A stretch of 64,000 nucleotides of DNA from Phytohabitans houttuyneae (GTDB lineage Bacteria > Actinomycetota > Actinomycetes > Mycobacteriales > Micromonosporaceae). The notes below the pieces were generated by a model. The model searched no databases. It saw only the letters and a program-made list of their open reading frames with translations, and was not told where the DNA came from. The position numbers and the translations under genes were made by a program. Every line of letters starts with the position of its first letter. The stretch's first letter is position 1. The stretch is from the NCBI RefSeq assembly GCF_011764425.1, contig NZ_BLPF01000003.1:434001-498000 (forward strand). The letters are read 5' to 3'. Of this stretch, positions 16,781-24,419 are shown piece after piece.

Positions 16781-17836
16781 TCAGAGGCCGAGGCCGCGCA
16801 GGTCGGCCACCACGCCGTCGCGTTCGGCGGCGTACAGGCGCCAGATCACGCGCAGTCCCTGCAGGCTGCCGGGGCCGTCGGTGAGCGGGGTGGCGCCGCT
16901 GTCCAGGCAGTCGATGAAGTGGACCAGCTCGCCGCCGAGGTGCTTGGAGTCGGCCGGCACGGTCATCAGCACCTCGGCGTTCGCCGGGTCGGGGGACAGC
17001 CGGCCGGACAGGCCGCCGCGGGGAGCCTCGCCAGGCCAGGCGTGGTGGGCGTAGAGCACGCCGCGGGTGAGGTCGGCTTCGAGCATGCCGCCGGCGCAGT
17101 GCGCGTGGATGGCGTACCCGTGGCGGGTGGCGCGTGCGCCCCAGGTGCCGAAGTGGTAGCCGAGCGCGCCGCTGGCGAACTCGAGCACCGCGTTGCTGGT
17201 GCCCTCCCATTCCATCCAGGGCGTGCCGCGGCGGGTGCCGGTGTGCGTGCCGCGGACCGGTTCGCCGAGCATCCACAGCAGCAGGTCGACGTAGTGGCAG
17301 CCGTGGCTGAACAGCTGCCCGCCGCCGAGCCGGGCGGCGGAGCGGATCCAGTGCCCCTCGGGGTGTTCGGTGTGCTGTTCGGTGAAGATGGAGACCTGGA
17401 AGACCTCGCCGAGCGCTTCGCCGGCGACGAGCTCCCGCAGCCGCGCGACGAGCGGGTGGAAGCGCATCGGGTACGCGGTCATCAGCTGCCGCCCGGTCGT
17501 GCGGGCGGTCTCGATGAGCTCCAGGCACTGCTGCTCGGTGACCGCCATGGGCTTTTCCATGAGCACGTGCTTGCCGGCCCGCAGGCAGGTCATGCCCATC
17601 TCGTGGTGCAGGTCGTGCGGGGTGACGATGAGGCAGGCGTCGGCCTCGTCGAGCAGTTCGGTGTAGTCGGTGACCGCGCGCGGTGCGCCGAGCGCCTTGG
17701 CGGCGTGCTGGGCGCGTTCGAGGACGACGTCGGCGGTGCCGATGACGGTGACGCGGTCGCCGAGGTCGGCGAAGACCTGCTGGTGGGCGTCTTCCATGTC
17801 GCCGCATCCGACGACGGCCAGGCGGTGGGTGGTCAC
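16781..17836 (-). CDS. Gfo/Idh/MocA family NAD(P)-dependent dehydrogenase
   Basis: A 351-residue oxidoreductase with an N-terminal Rossmann fold (HRLAVVGCGDMEDAHQQVFA), the family EKP motif in GKHVLMEKPMAV, and a C-terminal alpha/beta domain with GGGQLFSHGCHYVDLLLWML, containing the usual His. Members oxidise or epimerise sugars, inositols or amino-sugar derivatives. The GTG at 17836 has AAGGAG upstream. It is 11 bases from the PLP enzyme gene, in the leftward operon of the IclR island, so it probably acts on the same unknown substrate. Confidence 0.88.
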   Translation of the reverse strand: MTTHRLAVVGCGDMEDAHQQVFADLGDRVTVIGTADVVLERAQHAAKALGAPRAVTDYTELLDEADACLIVTPHDLHHEMGMTCLRAGKHVLMEKPMAVTEQQCLELIETARTTGRQLMTAYPMRFHPLVARLRELVAGEALGEVFQVSIFTEQHTEHPEGHWIRSAARLGGGQLFSHGCHYVDLLLWMLGEPVRGTHTGTRRGTPWMEWEGTSNAVLEFASGALGYHFGTWGARATRHGYAIHAHCAGGMLEADLTRGVLYAHHAWPGEAPRGGLSGRLSPDPANAEVLMTVPADSKHLGGELVHFIDCLDSGATPLTDGPGSLQGLRVIWRLYAAERDGVVADLRGLGL

Positions 17837-17847
17837 TGGGCTCTCCT

Positions 17848-19059
17848 TCAGAAGCTGGTGCGCGCGACGTCGACGACCGTGCCGTCGGGGTCGACCACGG
17901 GGATGGCGCGCCACTTGTCGAACGTGGTGCAGGGGTGCGAGATGCCGAACCGGACCAGGTCGCTGACGGCCAGCGCGGTGGAGGGCGGGACAGCCAGGTA
18001 GGCGTGCTGGTCGTTGACCGCGGTGACGACAGTGGACGCAAGCGGCTCGCACCCGCCGCCGGGGGTGCGCCGCATCTGCGGTACCGGCAGGCCGGCGTCC
18101 GCCGAGGCGTCCCGGCGGCCGAGGCCGGCGATGGCCAGGCCGGGCTCCGGCCGGGACAGCACCGGTGCCCACACGTGCAGCGCCTCGCGCAACCGGGGCG
18201 CCTCCCGGCCGCCCGCGCCGAACGGTGACAGCGCGTGGTAGCTGCCGGCGTCGTGGGTGACGTAACAGCCGCTGCGCAGCACGGTGCGGAACGCGGTGCC
18301 GGCCAGCGCCCGCGGCAGCAGCCGGACCACCCGGTCGAAGTAGGCGCTGCCGCCGACCGTGGCGATCGGCTCGGTGCCGGCCAGCCCGGCGGCGTCGATC
18401 GCCCCGCACAGGCCGGCGACGCGGCCCAGCAGGGTGTCGACCCGGGCGAGGCCCGCGGCGAGGTCGGGTTCGTCGATGATGCCTTCGAACGCGGCGACGC
18501 CGGCCAGCACCGCCGGACCGGCGGCGATGCGGCGGGCCAGGGCGAGTGCCTGTCCGTCGTCGCGCAGGCCGGTGCGCCCGCCGGTGACGCCGAGCTCCAC
18601 CAGCACCCGCAGCCGGGCCAGGCGGGCGGGTGCGAGGCCGCCGAGGAGGGCGGCCAGCGCTTCGGGCGAGTCGGCGTAGCAGTACACCTCGATGTCCGCC
18701 CGGCCGGCCAGCAGCCGGTCGAGCAGGGCCAGCGAGCCGGCGTCCACCACCTGGTTGGCGATCAGGATGCGGGGTACGCCGGACGAGGCCAGCACGCCGG
18801 CCTGCCAGGCCGTCGCCGCGGTGACCGCCCACGCGCCGAGGTCCAGCTGGCGGCCGATCAGCTGCGGCGACATGGTGGTCTTGCCGTGCGGCGCGAGCAG
18901 CACGCCGTGCGCCGCGCAGTAGCCGGCCATCGTGGTGAGGTTGTGGCTGAGGGCCGCGGCGTCGAGTACCGCGGTGGGCAGCGGGAACGTGCCGTCGAAG
19001 AGGTTGGCGCCGATCGGGTCGGTGCCGGGCGGGAGGCCCTTGGGCGGGTCAGCGGCCAC
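17848..19059 (-). CDS. DSD1-like PLP enzyme (D-amino-acid deaminase/aldolase, alanine racemase N-terminal fold)
   Basis: The 403-residue protein has the alanine-racemase-type barrel: LPTAVLDAAALSHNL, then the PLP-lysine motif LLAPHGKTTMSP, and a C-terminal beta domain with the metal-binding ISHPCTTFDKW of the D-serine dehydratase/D-threonine aldolase group. It is expected to deaminate or cleave a beta-hydroxy D-amino acid. The GTG at 19059 overlaps the deacylase gene end by 11 bases, so release of a free D-amino acid by the deacylase and its breakdown here look coupled. Confidence 0.86.
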   Translation of the reverse strand: MAADPPKGLPPGTDPIGANLFDGTFPLPTAVLDAAALSHNLTTMAGYCAAHGVLLAPHGKTTMSPQLIGRQLDLGAWAVTAATAWQAGVLASSGVPRILIANQVVDAGSLALLDRLLAGRADIEVYCYADSPEALAALLGGLAPARLARLRVLVELGVTGGRTGLRDDGQALALARRIAAGPAVLAGVAAFEGIIDEPDLAAGLARVDTLLGRVAGLCGAIDAAGLAGTEPIATVGGSAYFDRVVRLLPRALAGTAFRTVLRSGCYVTHDAGSYHALSPFGAGGREAPRLREALHVWAPVLSRPEPGLAIAGLGRRDASADAGLPVPQMRRTPGGGCEPLASTVVTAVNDQHAYLAVPPSTALAVSDLVRFGISHPCTTFDKWRAIPVVDPDGTVVDVARTSF

Positions 19060-20635
19060 GGCGCAGCACCTTTCCCGGCCGGGCGGCGCCGACCGTGCCG
19101 TCACGTACCACAATCTGGCCGGCGACCACGACGAGCGCGATCCCCGCCGGCGCGCGCCGGGGTGCGGCGAAGGTCGCGCGGTCCATGACCGCTTCGGGGT
19201 CGAAGGCGACGAGGTCGGCGGCGGCGCCGGCGGCGATGAGGCCGCGGTCGGTGAGGCCGAGTCGCCGGGCCGGCGCGAGGGTCATCTTGCGCACCGCGGC
19301 GGGCAGGCCGAGCAGCCGCGTGTACCGGCCGAGCACGCGCGGGAACGTGCCGAACGCGCGCGGGTGCGTCAGGTCCGCGCCGGCCAGCGGCAGCGCGTTG
19401 CCGTCGGAGCCGACGATCGACAGCGGGTGCGCGAGGAACGCGGTCATGTCGGCTTCGGTGCGGTAGTGGAGTACGACCTGGACGGCGTCGCCGAGCTCGG
19501 CGCACAGGTCGAACATGACCTGTTCGGGCGGCGCGTGCCGGCCGGCGGCGATGGCCGCGATGCTCTGCCCGTTGAGGTGGTGGTGTGGGCCGGCGGCGGT
19601 GACGGTGACCCGTTCCCAGTGCCAAGGGATGCCGCCGAAGAAGCCTTCGCGGACGGCGTCGAGCGCGCGGGCGCGCCAGGCCGGGTCGGCGGCGTTGGCC
19701 CGCAGGGCGGCGCTGCCGCCGTCCTGCACCCACGGCGGCAGGTACTGGATCAGGGCGGAGGAGGAGGCGTCGTAGGGGTAGACGTCGAAGGCGACGTCGA
19801 GGCCCTCGGCTTGGGCGGTGTCGAAGCGGTCGAGGGCGTCGGCGGCGCGCCCCCAGTAGTCGGGGTCGTTGAGCGCGAGGTGGGAGAACTGGAGCCGGCC
19901 GCCGGCCGCCCGGGCGGTGCTGATGGCTTCGTCGATCGCGTCCAGCTCGCGGCCGGCGGCGGCGCGCGCGTGGGTGGCGTACAGGGCGTCGTGCCGGGCG
20001 CAGACCCGCACCAGCGCGGTGACCTCGGCGGCGTCGCCGAGCGCGGACGGTGTGTGGGTGAGCCCGGTGGACATGCCGTACGCGCCGGCGGCCAGCGCGG
20101 CGTCGAGCAGGCGGCACATGCGCTCGAGGTCGCCGGCGGTGGCGGGCGCGTACGGGTCGGCCATCGCGGCGATGCGCAGCGCGCTGTGGCCGGCCAGGGC
20201 GGCGACGTTGAGGGCCGGGCGGGCGGCCTGCAGCGCGGCGGCGTACCCGCCGAAGTCGGTCCACTGTGGAGTAGTTGGCCGGTCGCCGAGCCGGGCCAGG
20301 TGGTCGCGCAGGTCTGCCCGCCGGTCGGGGTGCACGGGGAAGGCGGAGAAGCCGCAGTTGCCGACGACCTCGGTGGTCACGCCCTGCAGCACCTTGCTCT
20401 GCCCGGCCGGGTCGTGCAGCAGGCTGACGTCGGAGTGGGTGTGGATGTCGACGAAGCCGGGCGCGAGGACCAGCCCGCTCAGATCGAGAGTGCGGGCGGC
20501 CGACGGTGGGCGCCCGGTGTCGCCGAGGTACCGGATCCGGCCGCCGGACAGCCCGACGTCGAGGCGGCGCGGCTCGCCGCCGGTACCGTCCACAGTGGTC
20601 GCGCCGCGCAGGAGCAGGTCCAGGTCCGGGCTCAT
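19049..20635 (-). CDS. N-acyl-D-amino-acid deacylase (amidohydrolase superfamily)
   Basis: The 528-residue metal-dependent amidohydrolase starts MSPDLDLLLRGATTVDGTGG and has GFVDIHTHSDVSLL (metal HxH), VTTEVVGNCGFSAFP (the family Cys ligand), ALAGHSALR, ATHARAAAG, LQFSHLAL and the late metal Asp in SIVGSDGNALP. This is the D-aminoacylase/N-acyl-D-glutamate deacylase signature. It hydrolyses N-acyl-D-amino acids. It follows the IclR gene by 16 bases. Together with the D-amino-acid PLP enzyme it indicates that the island handles a D-configured N-acyl compound. Confidence 0.9.
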   Translation of the reverse strand: MSPDLDLLLRGATTVDGTGGEPRRLDVGLSGGRIRYLGDTGRPPSAARTLDLSGLVLAPGFVDIHTHSDVSLLHDPAGQSKVLQGVTTEVVGNCGFSAFPVHPDRRADLRDHLARLGDRPTTPQWTDFGGYAAALQAARPALNVAALAGHSALRIAAMADPYAPATAGDLERMCRLLDAALAAGAYGMSTGLTHTPSALGDAAEVTALVRVCARHDALYATHARAAAGRELDAIDEAISTARAAGGRLQFSHLALNDPDYWGRAADALDRFDTAQAEGLDVAFDVYPYDASSSALIQYLPPWVQDGGSAALRANAADPAWRARALDAVREGFFGGIPWHWERVTVTAAGPHHHLNGQSIAAIAAGRHAPPEQVMFDLCAELGDAVQVVLHYRTEADMTAFLAHPLSIVGSDGNALPLAGADLTHPRAFGTFPRVLGRYTRLLGLPAAVRKMTLAPARRLGLTDRGLIAAGAAADLVAFDPEAVMDRATFAAPRRAPAGIALVVVAGQIVVRDGTVGAARPGKVLRRGR

Positions 20636-20651
20636 GACGCCGCCCGCACAG

Positions 20652-21416
20652 TCAGGTCAGCGCTTCGCCCACCCGCTTGCAGGTCTCGACAAGCCGCGCG
20701 CCGATCGTCGCGAGCATCTCGTCGGTCATCCGCGGCGTCGGCGCGGACACGCTGATCGCCGCCACCGGCCGCCCCGCACTGTCCAGGATGGACGATGCCA
20801 CGCAGCGGGAGCCGACCTCGTTCTCCTCGTCGTCGATCGCGTACCCCTGGGCCCGGAAGTGGGGCAGGTCGGCCACCAGCGCGTCGGCGGAGCGCAGCGT
20901 GTTCGGCGTGAGCGGCGACCAGTCCGCCTCGGCGAGCTGCTCGCGCACCTCCTGCTCGGGCATCGCGGCGAGGATGGTCTTGCCGAGCGCGGTGGTGTGG
21001 ATGTTGTCGCGCAGCGCGATCTGCACCGTCGTGCGCAGTCGCTGGACGCTCTCGATCGCGTCCAGGTACACCACCTGGCCGTGGCTGACCACGCCGAGGT
21101 TGACGGTCTCGCCGAACTCCTCGCTCAGCGCCTGCATGGCCGGGCGGGCCAGCCGGACCAGGTCGGTGGAGTTGCGGGCGGCGCGGCTCAGGCCGTACAG
21201 GGCGGGGCCGAGCGAGTACTCGCGGCGCACCTCGTCGCGCACCACGTAGCCGCGCTGGTCCAGCGTCTTGAGGATGCGGTAGGCGGCGGGCTTGGTCACG
21301 CCGGTCTGCTGGCACAGGTGCGCCACCGTGCACGGCGCGTCGGTGGCCATCCGGTCGAGGATGTCCAGTGCCTTGGCGAGGACGTTGACCTCGTCGGAGC
21401 GCCGTTCGTTGGTCAC
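20652..21416 (-). CDS. IclR family transcriptional regulator of the catabolic island
   Basis: A 254-residue regulator: winged helix-turn-helix (VLAKALDILDRMATDAPCTV, HLCQQTGVTKPAAYRILKTL) and the C-terminal IclR effector domain (YLDAIESVQRLRTTVQIALR, HTTALGKTILAAMPEQEV, GSRCVASSILDSAGRPVAAI). It is divergent from the MlrC gene and heads the leftward operon. Inverted repeats of the IclR-box kind cover its own -10 region, the MlrC promoter and the binding-protein promoter, so it probably autoregulates and controls the island. The start is the GTG at 21416. Confidence 0.9.
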   Translation of the reverse strand: MTNERRSDEVNVLAKALDILDRMATDAPCTVAHLCQQTGVTKPAAYRILKTLDQRGYVVRDEVRREYSLGPALYGLSRAARNSTDLVRLARPAMQALSEEFGETVNLGVVSHGQVVYLDAIESVQRLRTTVQIALRDNIHTTALGKTILAAMPEQEVREQLAEADWSPLTPNTLRSADALVADLPHFRAQGYAIDDEENEVGSRCVASSILDSAGRPVAAISVSAPTPRMTDEMLATIGARLVETCKRVGEALT

Positions 21417-21440
21417 GGTCGCTGAGCTCCGTCCCGTCGG

Positions 21441-21515
21441 TTCCGCGATGGGGACTGATTGTACGTACTGCGGACATCCACCCGCCCCCCTCATTGCCTA
21501 GTCCGCTTCGCGGAA
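21441..21515. promoter_or_regulatory. Three phased IclR-type operator boxes in the divergent control region
   Basis: Boxes of 6-3-6 form occur at 21441-21455 (TTCCGC-GAT-GGGGAC), 21461-21475 (GTACGT-ACT-GCGGAC, right half only strong) and 21501-21515 (GTCCGC-TTC-GCGGAA). Their starts are 20 and 40 bases apart, so they face the same side of the helix. TTCCGC-N3-GCGGAA is the usual shape of IclR-family sites. The same motif recurs at 23136-23170. Regulation by the adjacent IclR protein is inferred. Confidence 0.65.
21458..21463 (-). promoter_or_regulatory. Putative -10 of the iclR-type gene
   Basis: Minus-strand TACAAT lies 41 bases before the regulator GTG and overlaps the edge of the second operator box; no good -35 is visible. 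Binding at the boxes would block it, as expected for autorepression. Confidence 0.4.
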
Positions 21516-21522
21516 CTAGATT
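21494..21522 (+). promoter_or_regulatory. Putative promoter of the MlrC gene
   Basis: TTGCCT (21494-21499), 17 bases, TAGATT (21517-21522). The best operator box (21501-21515) fills the spacer exactly, a classic repression geometry. Confidence 0.45.
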
Positions 21523-21558
21523 TCGGCTAGCGTACATGATCAAGGCGGGTGGTCGATC

Positions 21559-23046
21559 ATGAGAATTGGGCTAGGCGGCATCTGGCAGGAGACCAACACC
21601 TTCGCGCCCCGACCCACGACCTGGGAAGACTTTCACCGGTACCAGCTTTTCGAGGGCCCGGAGCTGGTCGCCTCGCTGGCCGGCACCGGCACCGAGCTGG
21701 GCGGCGCGATCGCTGCCGCGCGCGAGCACCGGGTCCAGCCGGTCGGGCTGCTGTTCGGCGCCGCGCTGCCGGCCGGGACCGTGCGGCGGGACGCGTTCGA
21801 GCGAATGCTGCGCACGCTGGTCGAGCGGACCCGCGCCGCGCCGGCGCTGGACGGCCTGGTGCTCTCGCTGCACGGCGCGATGGTGGTCGACGGGCACGCC
21901 GACCCGGAGGCGGAGATCGTGGCCGCGCTGCGCGCCGTGCTCGGCGACCTGCCGATCGGCGTCACCCTCGACTACCACGCCAACGTCGGCCCGGCGCTGG
22001 CCCGCAGCACCGACGTGCTGTGCGGGTACCGCAGCTATCCGCACGTCGACATGGCCGAGCGCGGCGCGGAGGCGCTGCGTCTCGTGGTCCGGATGGCCCG
22101 CTCCGGCGCCCGCCCGGACCGGCACCTGGTCAAGCTGCCGCTGCTGACCATCCCGCACGCGCAGGAGGACGCCGCCGCGCCGATGCGGCAGCTGCTGGCC
22201 GCCGCCGACGCGCTGCGCGCCGACGCGGACGTGTGGGCGGCCAGCGTGCTGCCCGGCTTCGCCTACGCCGAGACCGACCGGCTCGGCTTCACCGTCTACG
22301 TGGCGGCCGGCGACCGCGCGGCACGGCGGGCCCGCGAGCTGGCCGCGATGGTGTGGGACCGGCGGGCCGAGTTCGCCGCGCCGCTGGTCAGTCCCGACCA
22401 GGCGGCGCTCGCGGCGACCGCGGCGCCGTACCCGGTGGTCCTCGTCGACGTCGCCGACAACGTGGGCGGCGGCTCGCCCGGCGACGGCACCGCGCTGCTG
22501 CACGCCCTGGCCCACGCGCGGGCCACCGGTGCGGTCGCCGTCCTCTGGGACCCGGCCGCGGTGGCCCGGGCGCACGAGGAGGGCGGGGCGTCGCTGTCGC
22601 TGCCGGTGGGCGGGCACAGCGACCCGCGGATGGGACCGCCCTACCCGGCCGCCGGCCCGGTGCGCCGGTACGGCCCGGTCAGCTACCTGCGCACCGGCTC
22701 GTACATGCGCGGCCAGCGCGTGGACATGGGGCGGGTCGCGGTGGTCGAGGACCGGATCGGGCAGATCGTGCTGACCGAGCGGCGGGTGGTGCCGTTCGAC
22801 GACGACCACCTGGCCGCGGTCGGCGTGCGCCCGCGCGGCGCCCGCGCGATCGTCGCCAAGGGTGCGATCGCCTGGAAGGCGGCCTTCGACGGGTACGCCG
22901 CCCGGGCCGTCTACGCCCGCACGCCCGGCTACTGCCCGGCCTCCGTCGACCAGCTCGACTACCGGTCGCGGCCGCAACCGCTGTACCCGCTGGAGCGCGA
23001 TCCGGGCTGGGAGGCCAAGGTGAGCGCGGCGCTCTCGCCGCCGTGA
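21559..23046 (+). CDS. M81 family metallohydrolase (MlrC-like), first copy
   Basis: The 495-residue protein has the N-terminal M81 domain starting MRIGLGGIWQETNTFAPRPT, with the putative zinc ligands in LDYHANVGP and YRSYPHVDMAERG, and the MlrC C-terminal domain with VDVADNVGGGSPGDGTALLH. MlrC of sphingomonads cleaves linear microcystin peptides; most family members act on unknown small amides or peptides. It is the first rightward gene beyond the IclR operators. A second, diverged copy lies at 30279-31763. Cytoplasmic. Confidence 0.87.
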   Translation: MRIGLGGIWQETNTFAPRPTTWEDFHRYQLFEGPELVASLAGTGTELGGAIAAAREHRVQPVGLLFGAALPAGTVRRDAFERMLRTLVERTRAAPALDGLVLSLHGAMVVDGHADPEAEIVAALRAVLGDLPIGVTLDYHANVGPALARSTDVLCGYRSYPHVDMAERGAEALRLVVRMARSGARPDRHLVKLPLLTIPHAQEDAAAPMRQLLAAADALRADADVWAASVLPGFAYAETDRLGFTVYVAAGDRAARRARELAAMVWDRRAEFAAPLVSPDQAALAATAAPYPVVLVDVADNVGGGSPGDGTALLHALAHARATGAVAVLWDPAAVARAHEEGGASLSLPVGGHSDPRMGPPYPAAGPVRRYGPVSYLRTGSYMRGQRVDMGRVAVVEDRIGQIVLTERRVVPFDDDHLAAVGVRPRGARAIVAKGAIAWKAAFDGYAARAVYARTPGYCPASVDQLDYRSRPQPLYPLERDPGWEAKVSAALSPP

Positions 23047-23105
23047 TCAGGCGATTCGTCCTGGTCACGAGTTGGTTGCGGCGACGATCAAGGCGATCCG
23101 AACGA

Positions 23106-23135
23106 TTGACAGGCCGCGAGCATGATCCCTAACGT
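23106..23135 (+). promoter_or_regulatory. Putative promoter of the ABC importer operon
   Basis: TTGACA (23106-23111), 18 bases, TAACGT (23130-23135). Two operator boxes begin one base after the -10, over the likely transcription start. Confidence 0.55.
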
Positions 23136-23170
23136 GTCCGCATAGCAGAATCGGAGTCCGCAATGCGGAC
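23136..23170. promoter_or_regulatory. Two phased IclR-type operator boxes before the importer operon
   Basis: 23136-23150 reads GTCCGC-ATA-GCAGAA and 23156-23170 reads GTCCGC-AAT-GCGGAC, the latter a perfect inverted repeat. The starts are 20 bases apart, as in the 21441-21515 region, which ties the importer operon to the same regulator. Confidence 0.65.
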
Positions 23171-23191
23171 CCGGTGACAGAGGAGTCGCAC

Positions 23192-24400
23192 ATGCCTGGT
23201 GACACAACAGCGGGGCGGGGGCAGCTCAACCGGCGTAACCTTCTGCGAATCGGCGCGCTTGCGGGCGCGGGCACTTTTGTCGGCCTCCCGCTGCTGGGGG
23301 CCTGTTCGGTCGATGACGGCTCGGGTTCGGATTCCGGTTCGGGATCCGGCGCCGGTGGCGAGAAGGTGATCGGCAACGGGATCACCGAGAAGAAGCAGCT
23401 GGCCCCGTTCGACTTCAACGGCCCCGCGGGGGAGAAGCCCGACCTGCCCAAGCGGATCGCCTGGGCGAACACCTCCGACGCGGAGTTCTTCCTGCAGATC
23501 ACCCGGGCCATCGAGTCCGCGGCCACCGCCCGCGGCCTGGAGTTCGCCACCGCGATCGCCAACGACGACTCGGCCAAGAACATCGAGCAGATCGAGACGT
23601 TCCTGCAGCGCGGCATCGCGGCGCTGTGCATCCAGCCGCTGGACGCCAACGCCCAGGCGCCGCTGATGAAGCGGGCGATCGAGGCCGGCGCGGCGGTGCT
23701 GTCGCTGGTCACCCCGCCGAGCACCTCGCAGGTGGTGGCCGACCAGTACAAGGTCGGCAACGCGCAGGGCCTGGCGGCGGCCAAGTACATCACCGAGAAG
23801 CTCGGCGGCAAGGCCAACGTCGTCTACTTCAACACCGACACCATCGAGGTGCTCAAGGCCCGCCACCAGGGCGCGCTGGACGGGCTGAAGACCGCCGGGC
23901 CGGGTATGAAGATCGTCTCCGACATCCAGCCGCCGGCGATCACGCAGGACGGCGGGTTCAAGGCGATGAACACCATCCTGCAGGCCAACCCGGACGTGAA
24001 CGTCATCGTCGGCGGCGACACCTACTGCCTCGGCGCGCTGTCCGCGCTGCAGGCGGCCGGCAAGGCCCGCCCGGACATGTACCTGTCCGGCATCGACGGC
24101 GACGAGCAGGCGCTCGCGGAGATCCGCAAGGGCGGCGCCTACAAGGCCAGCTTCGCCTTCGCCTACCCGCTGATGGGGTACGCGTGGGGCCAGTTCGCCG
24201 CGGACTGGCTGGAGGGCAAGCCGATCCCGCAGGTCATGCAGTTCAACGCGATCGAGCTCAACTCGGCCGCCACCATCGACAAGTACCAGGCGGACATGAA
24301 GGCCGTCGCGGAGACCTGGAAGAACTCCGCTGAGTACTTCACCATGCTCGGTTCGATCCGCTACCAGGATCGCGAGCAGTTCATCAACTACGCCGCCTGA
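23192..24400 (+). CDS. Sugar-type ABC transporter substrate-binding lipoprotein
   Basis: The 402-residue precursor has a twin-arginine-like N-region (LNRRNLLRIGALAGAGTF) and a lipobox ending LLGAC, then a Ser/Gly linker and a periplasmic-binding fold of the Peripla_BP_4 (ribose/xylose) type: FLQRGIAALCIQPLDANAQA, PDVNVIVGGDTYCLGALSAL, YLSGIDGDEQALAEIRKGG. GAGGAG precedes the ATG at 23192, so this is preferred over the GTG at 23174. It feeds the fused permease-ATPase encoded 19 bases downstream. The fold points to a sugar, polyol or sugar-acid ligand. Confidence 0.9.
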   Translation: MPGDTTAGRGQLNRRNLLRIGALAGAGTFVGLPLLGACSVDDGSGSDSGSGSGAGGEKVIGNGITEKKQLAPFDFNGPAGEKPDLPKRIAWANTSDAEFFLQITRAIESAATARGLEFATAIANDDSAKNIEQIETFLQRGIAALCIQPLDANAQAPLMKRAIEAGAAVLSLVTPPSTSQVVADQYKVGNAQGLAAAKYITEKLGGKANVVYFNTDTIEVLKARHQGALDGLKTAGPGMKIVSDIQPPAITQDGGFKAMNTILQANPDVNVIVGGDTYCLGALSALQAAGKARPDMYLSGIDGDEQALAEIRKGGAYKASFAFAYPLMGYAWGQFAADWLEGKPIPQVMQFNAIELNSAATIDKYQADMKAVAETWKNSAEYFTMLGSIRYQDREQFINYAA

Positions 24401-24419
24401 GTCTGGCGAGGGGGTCGAG

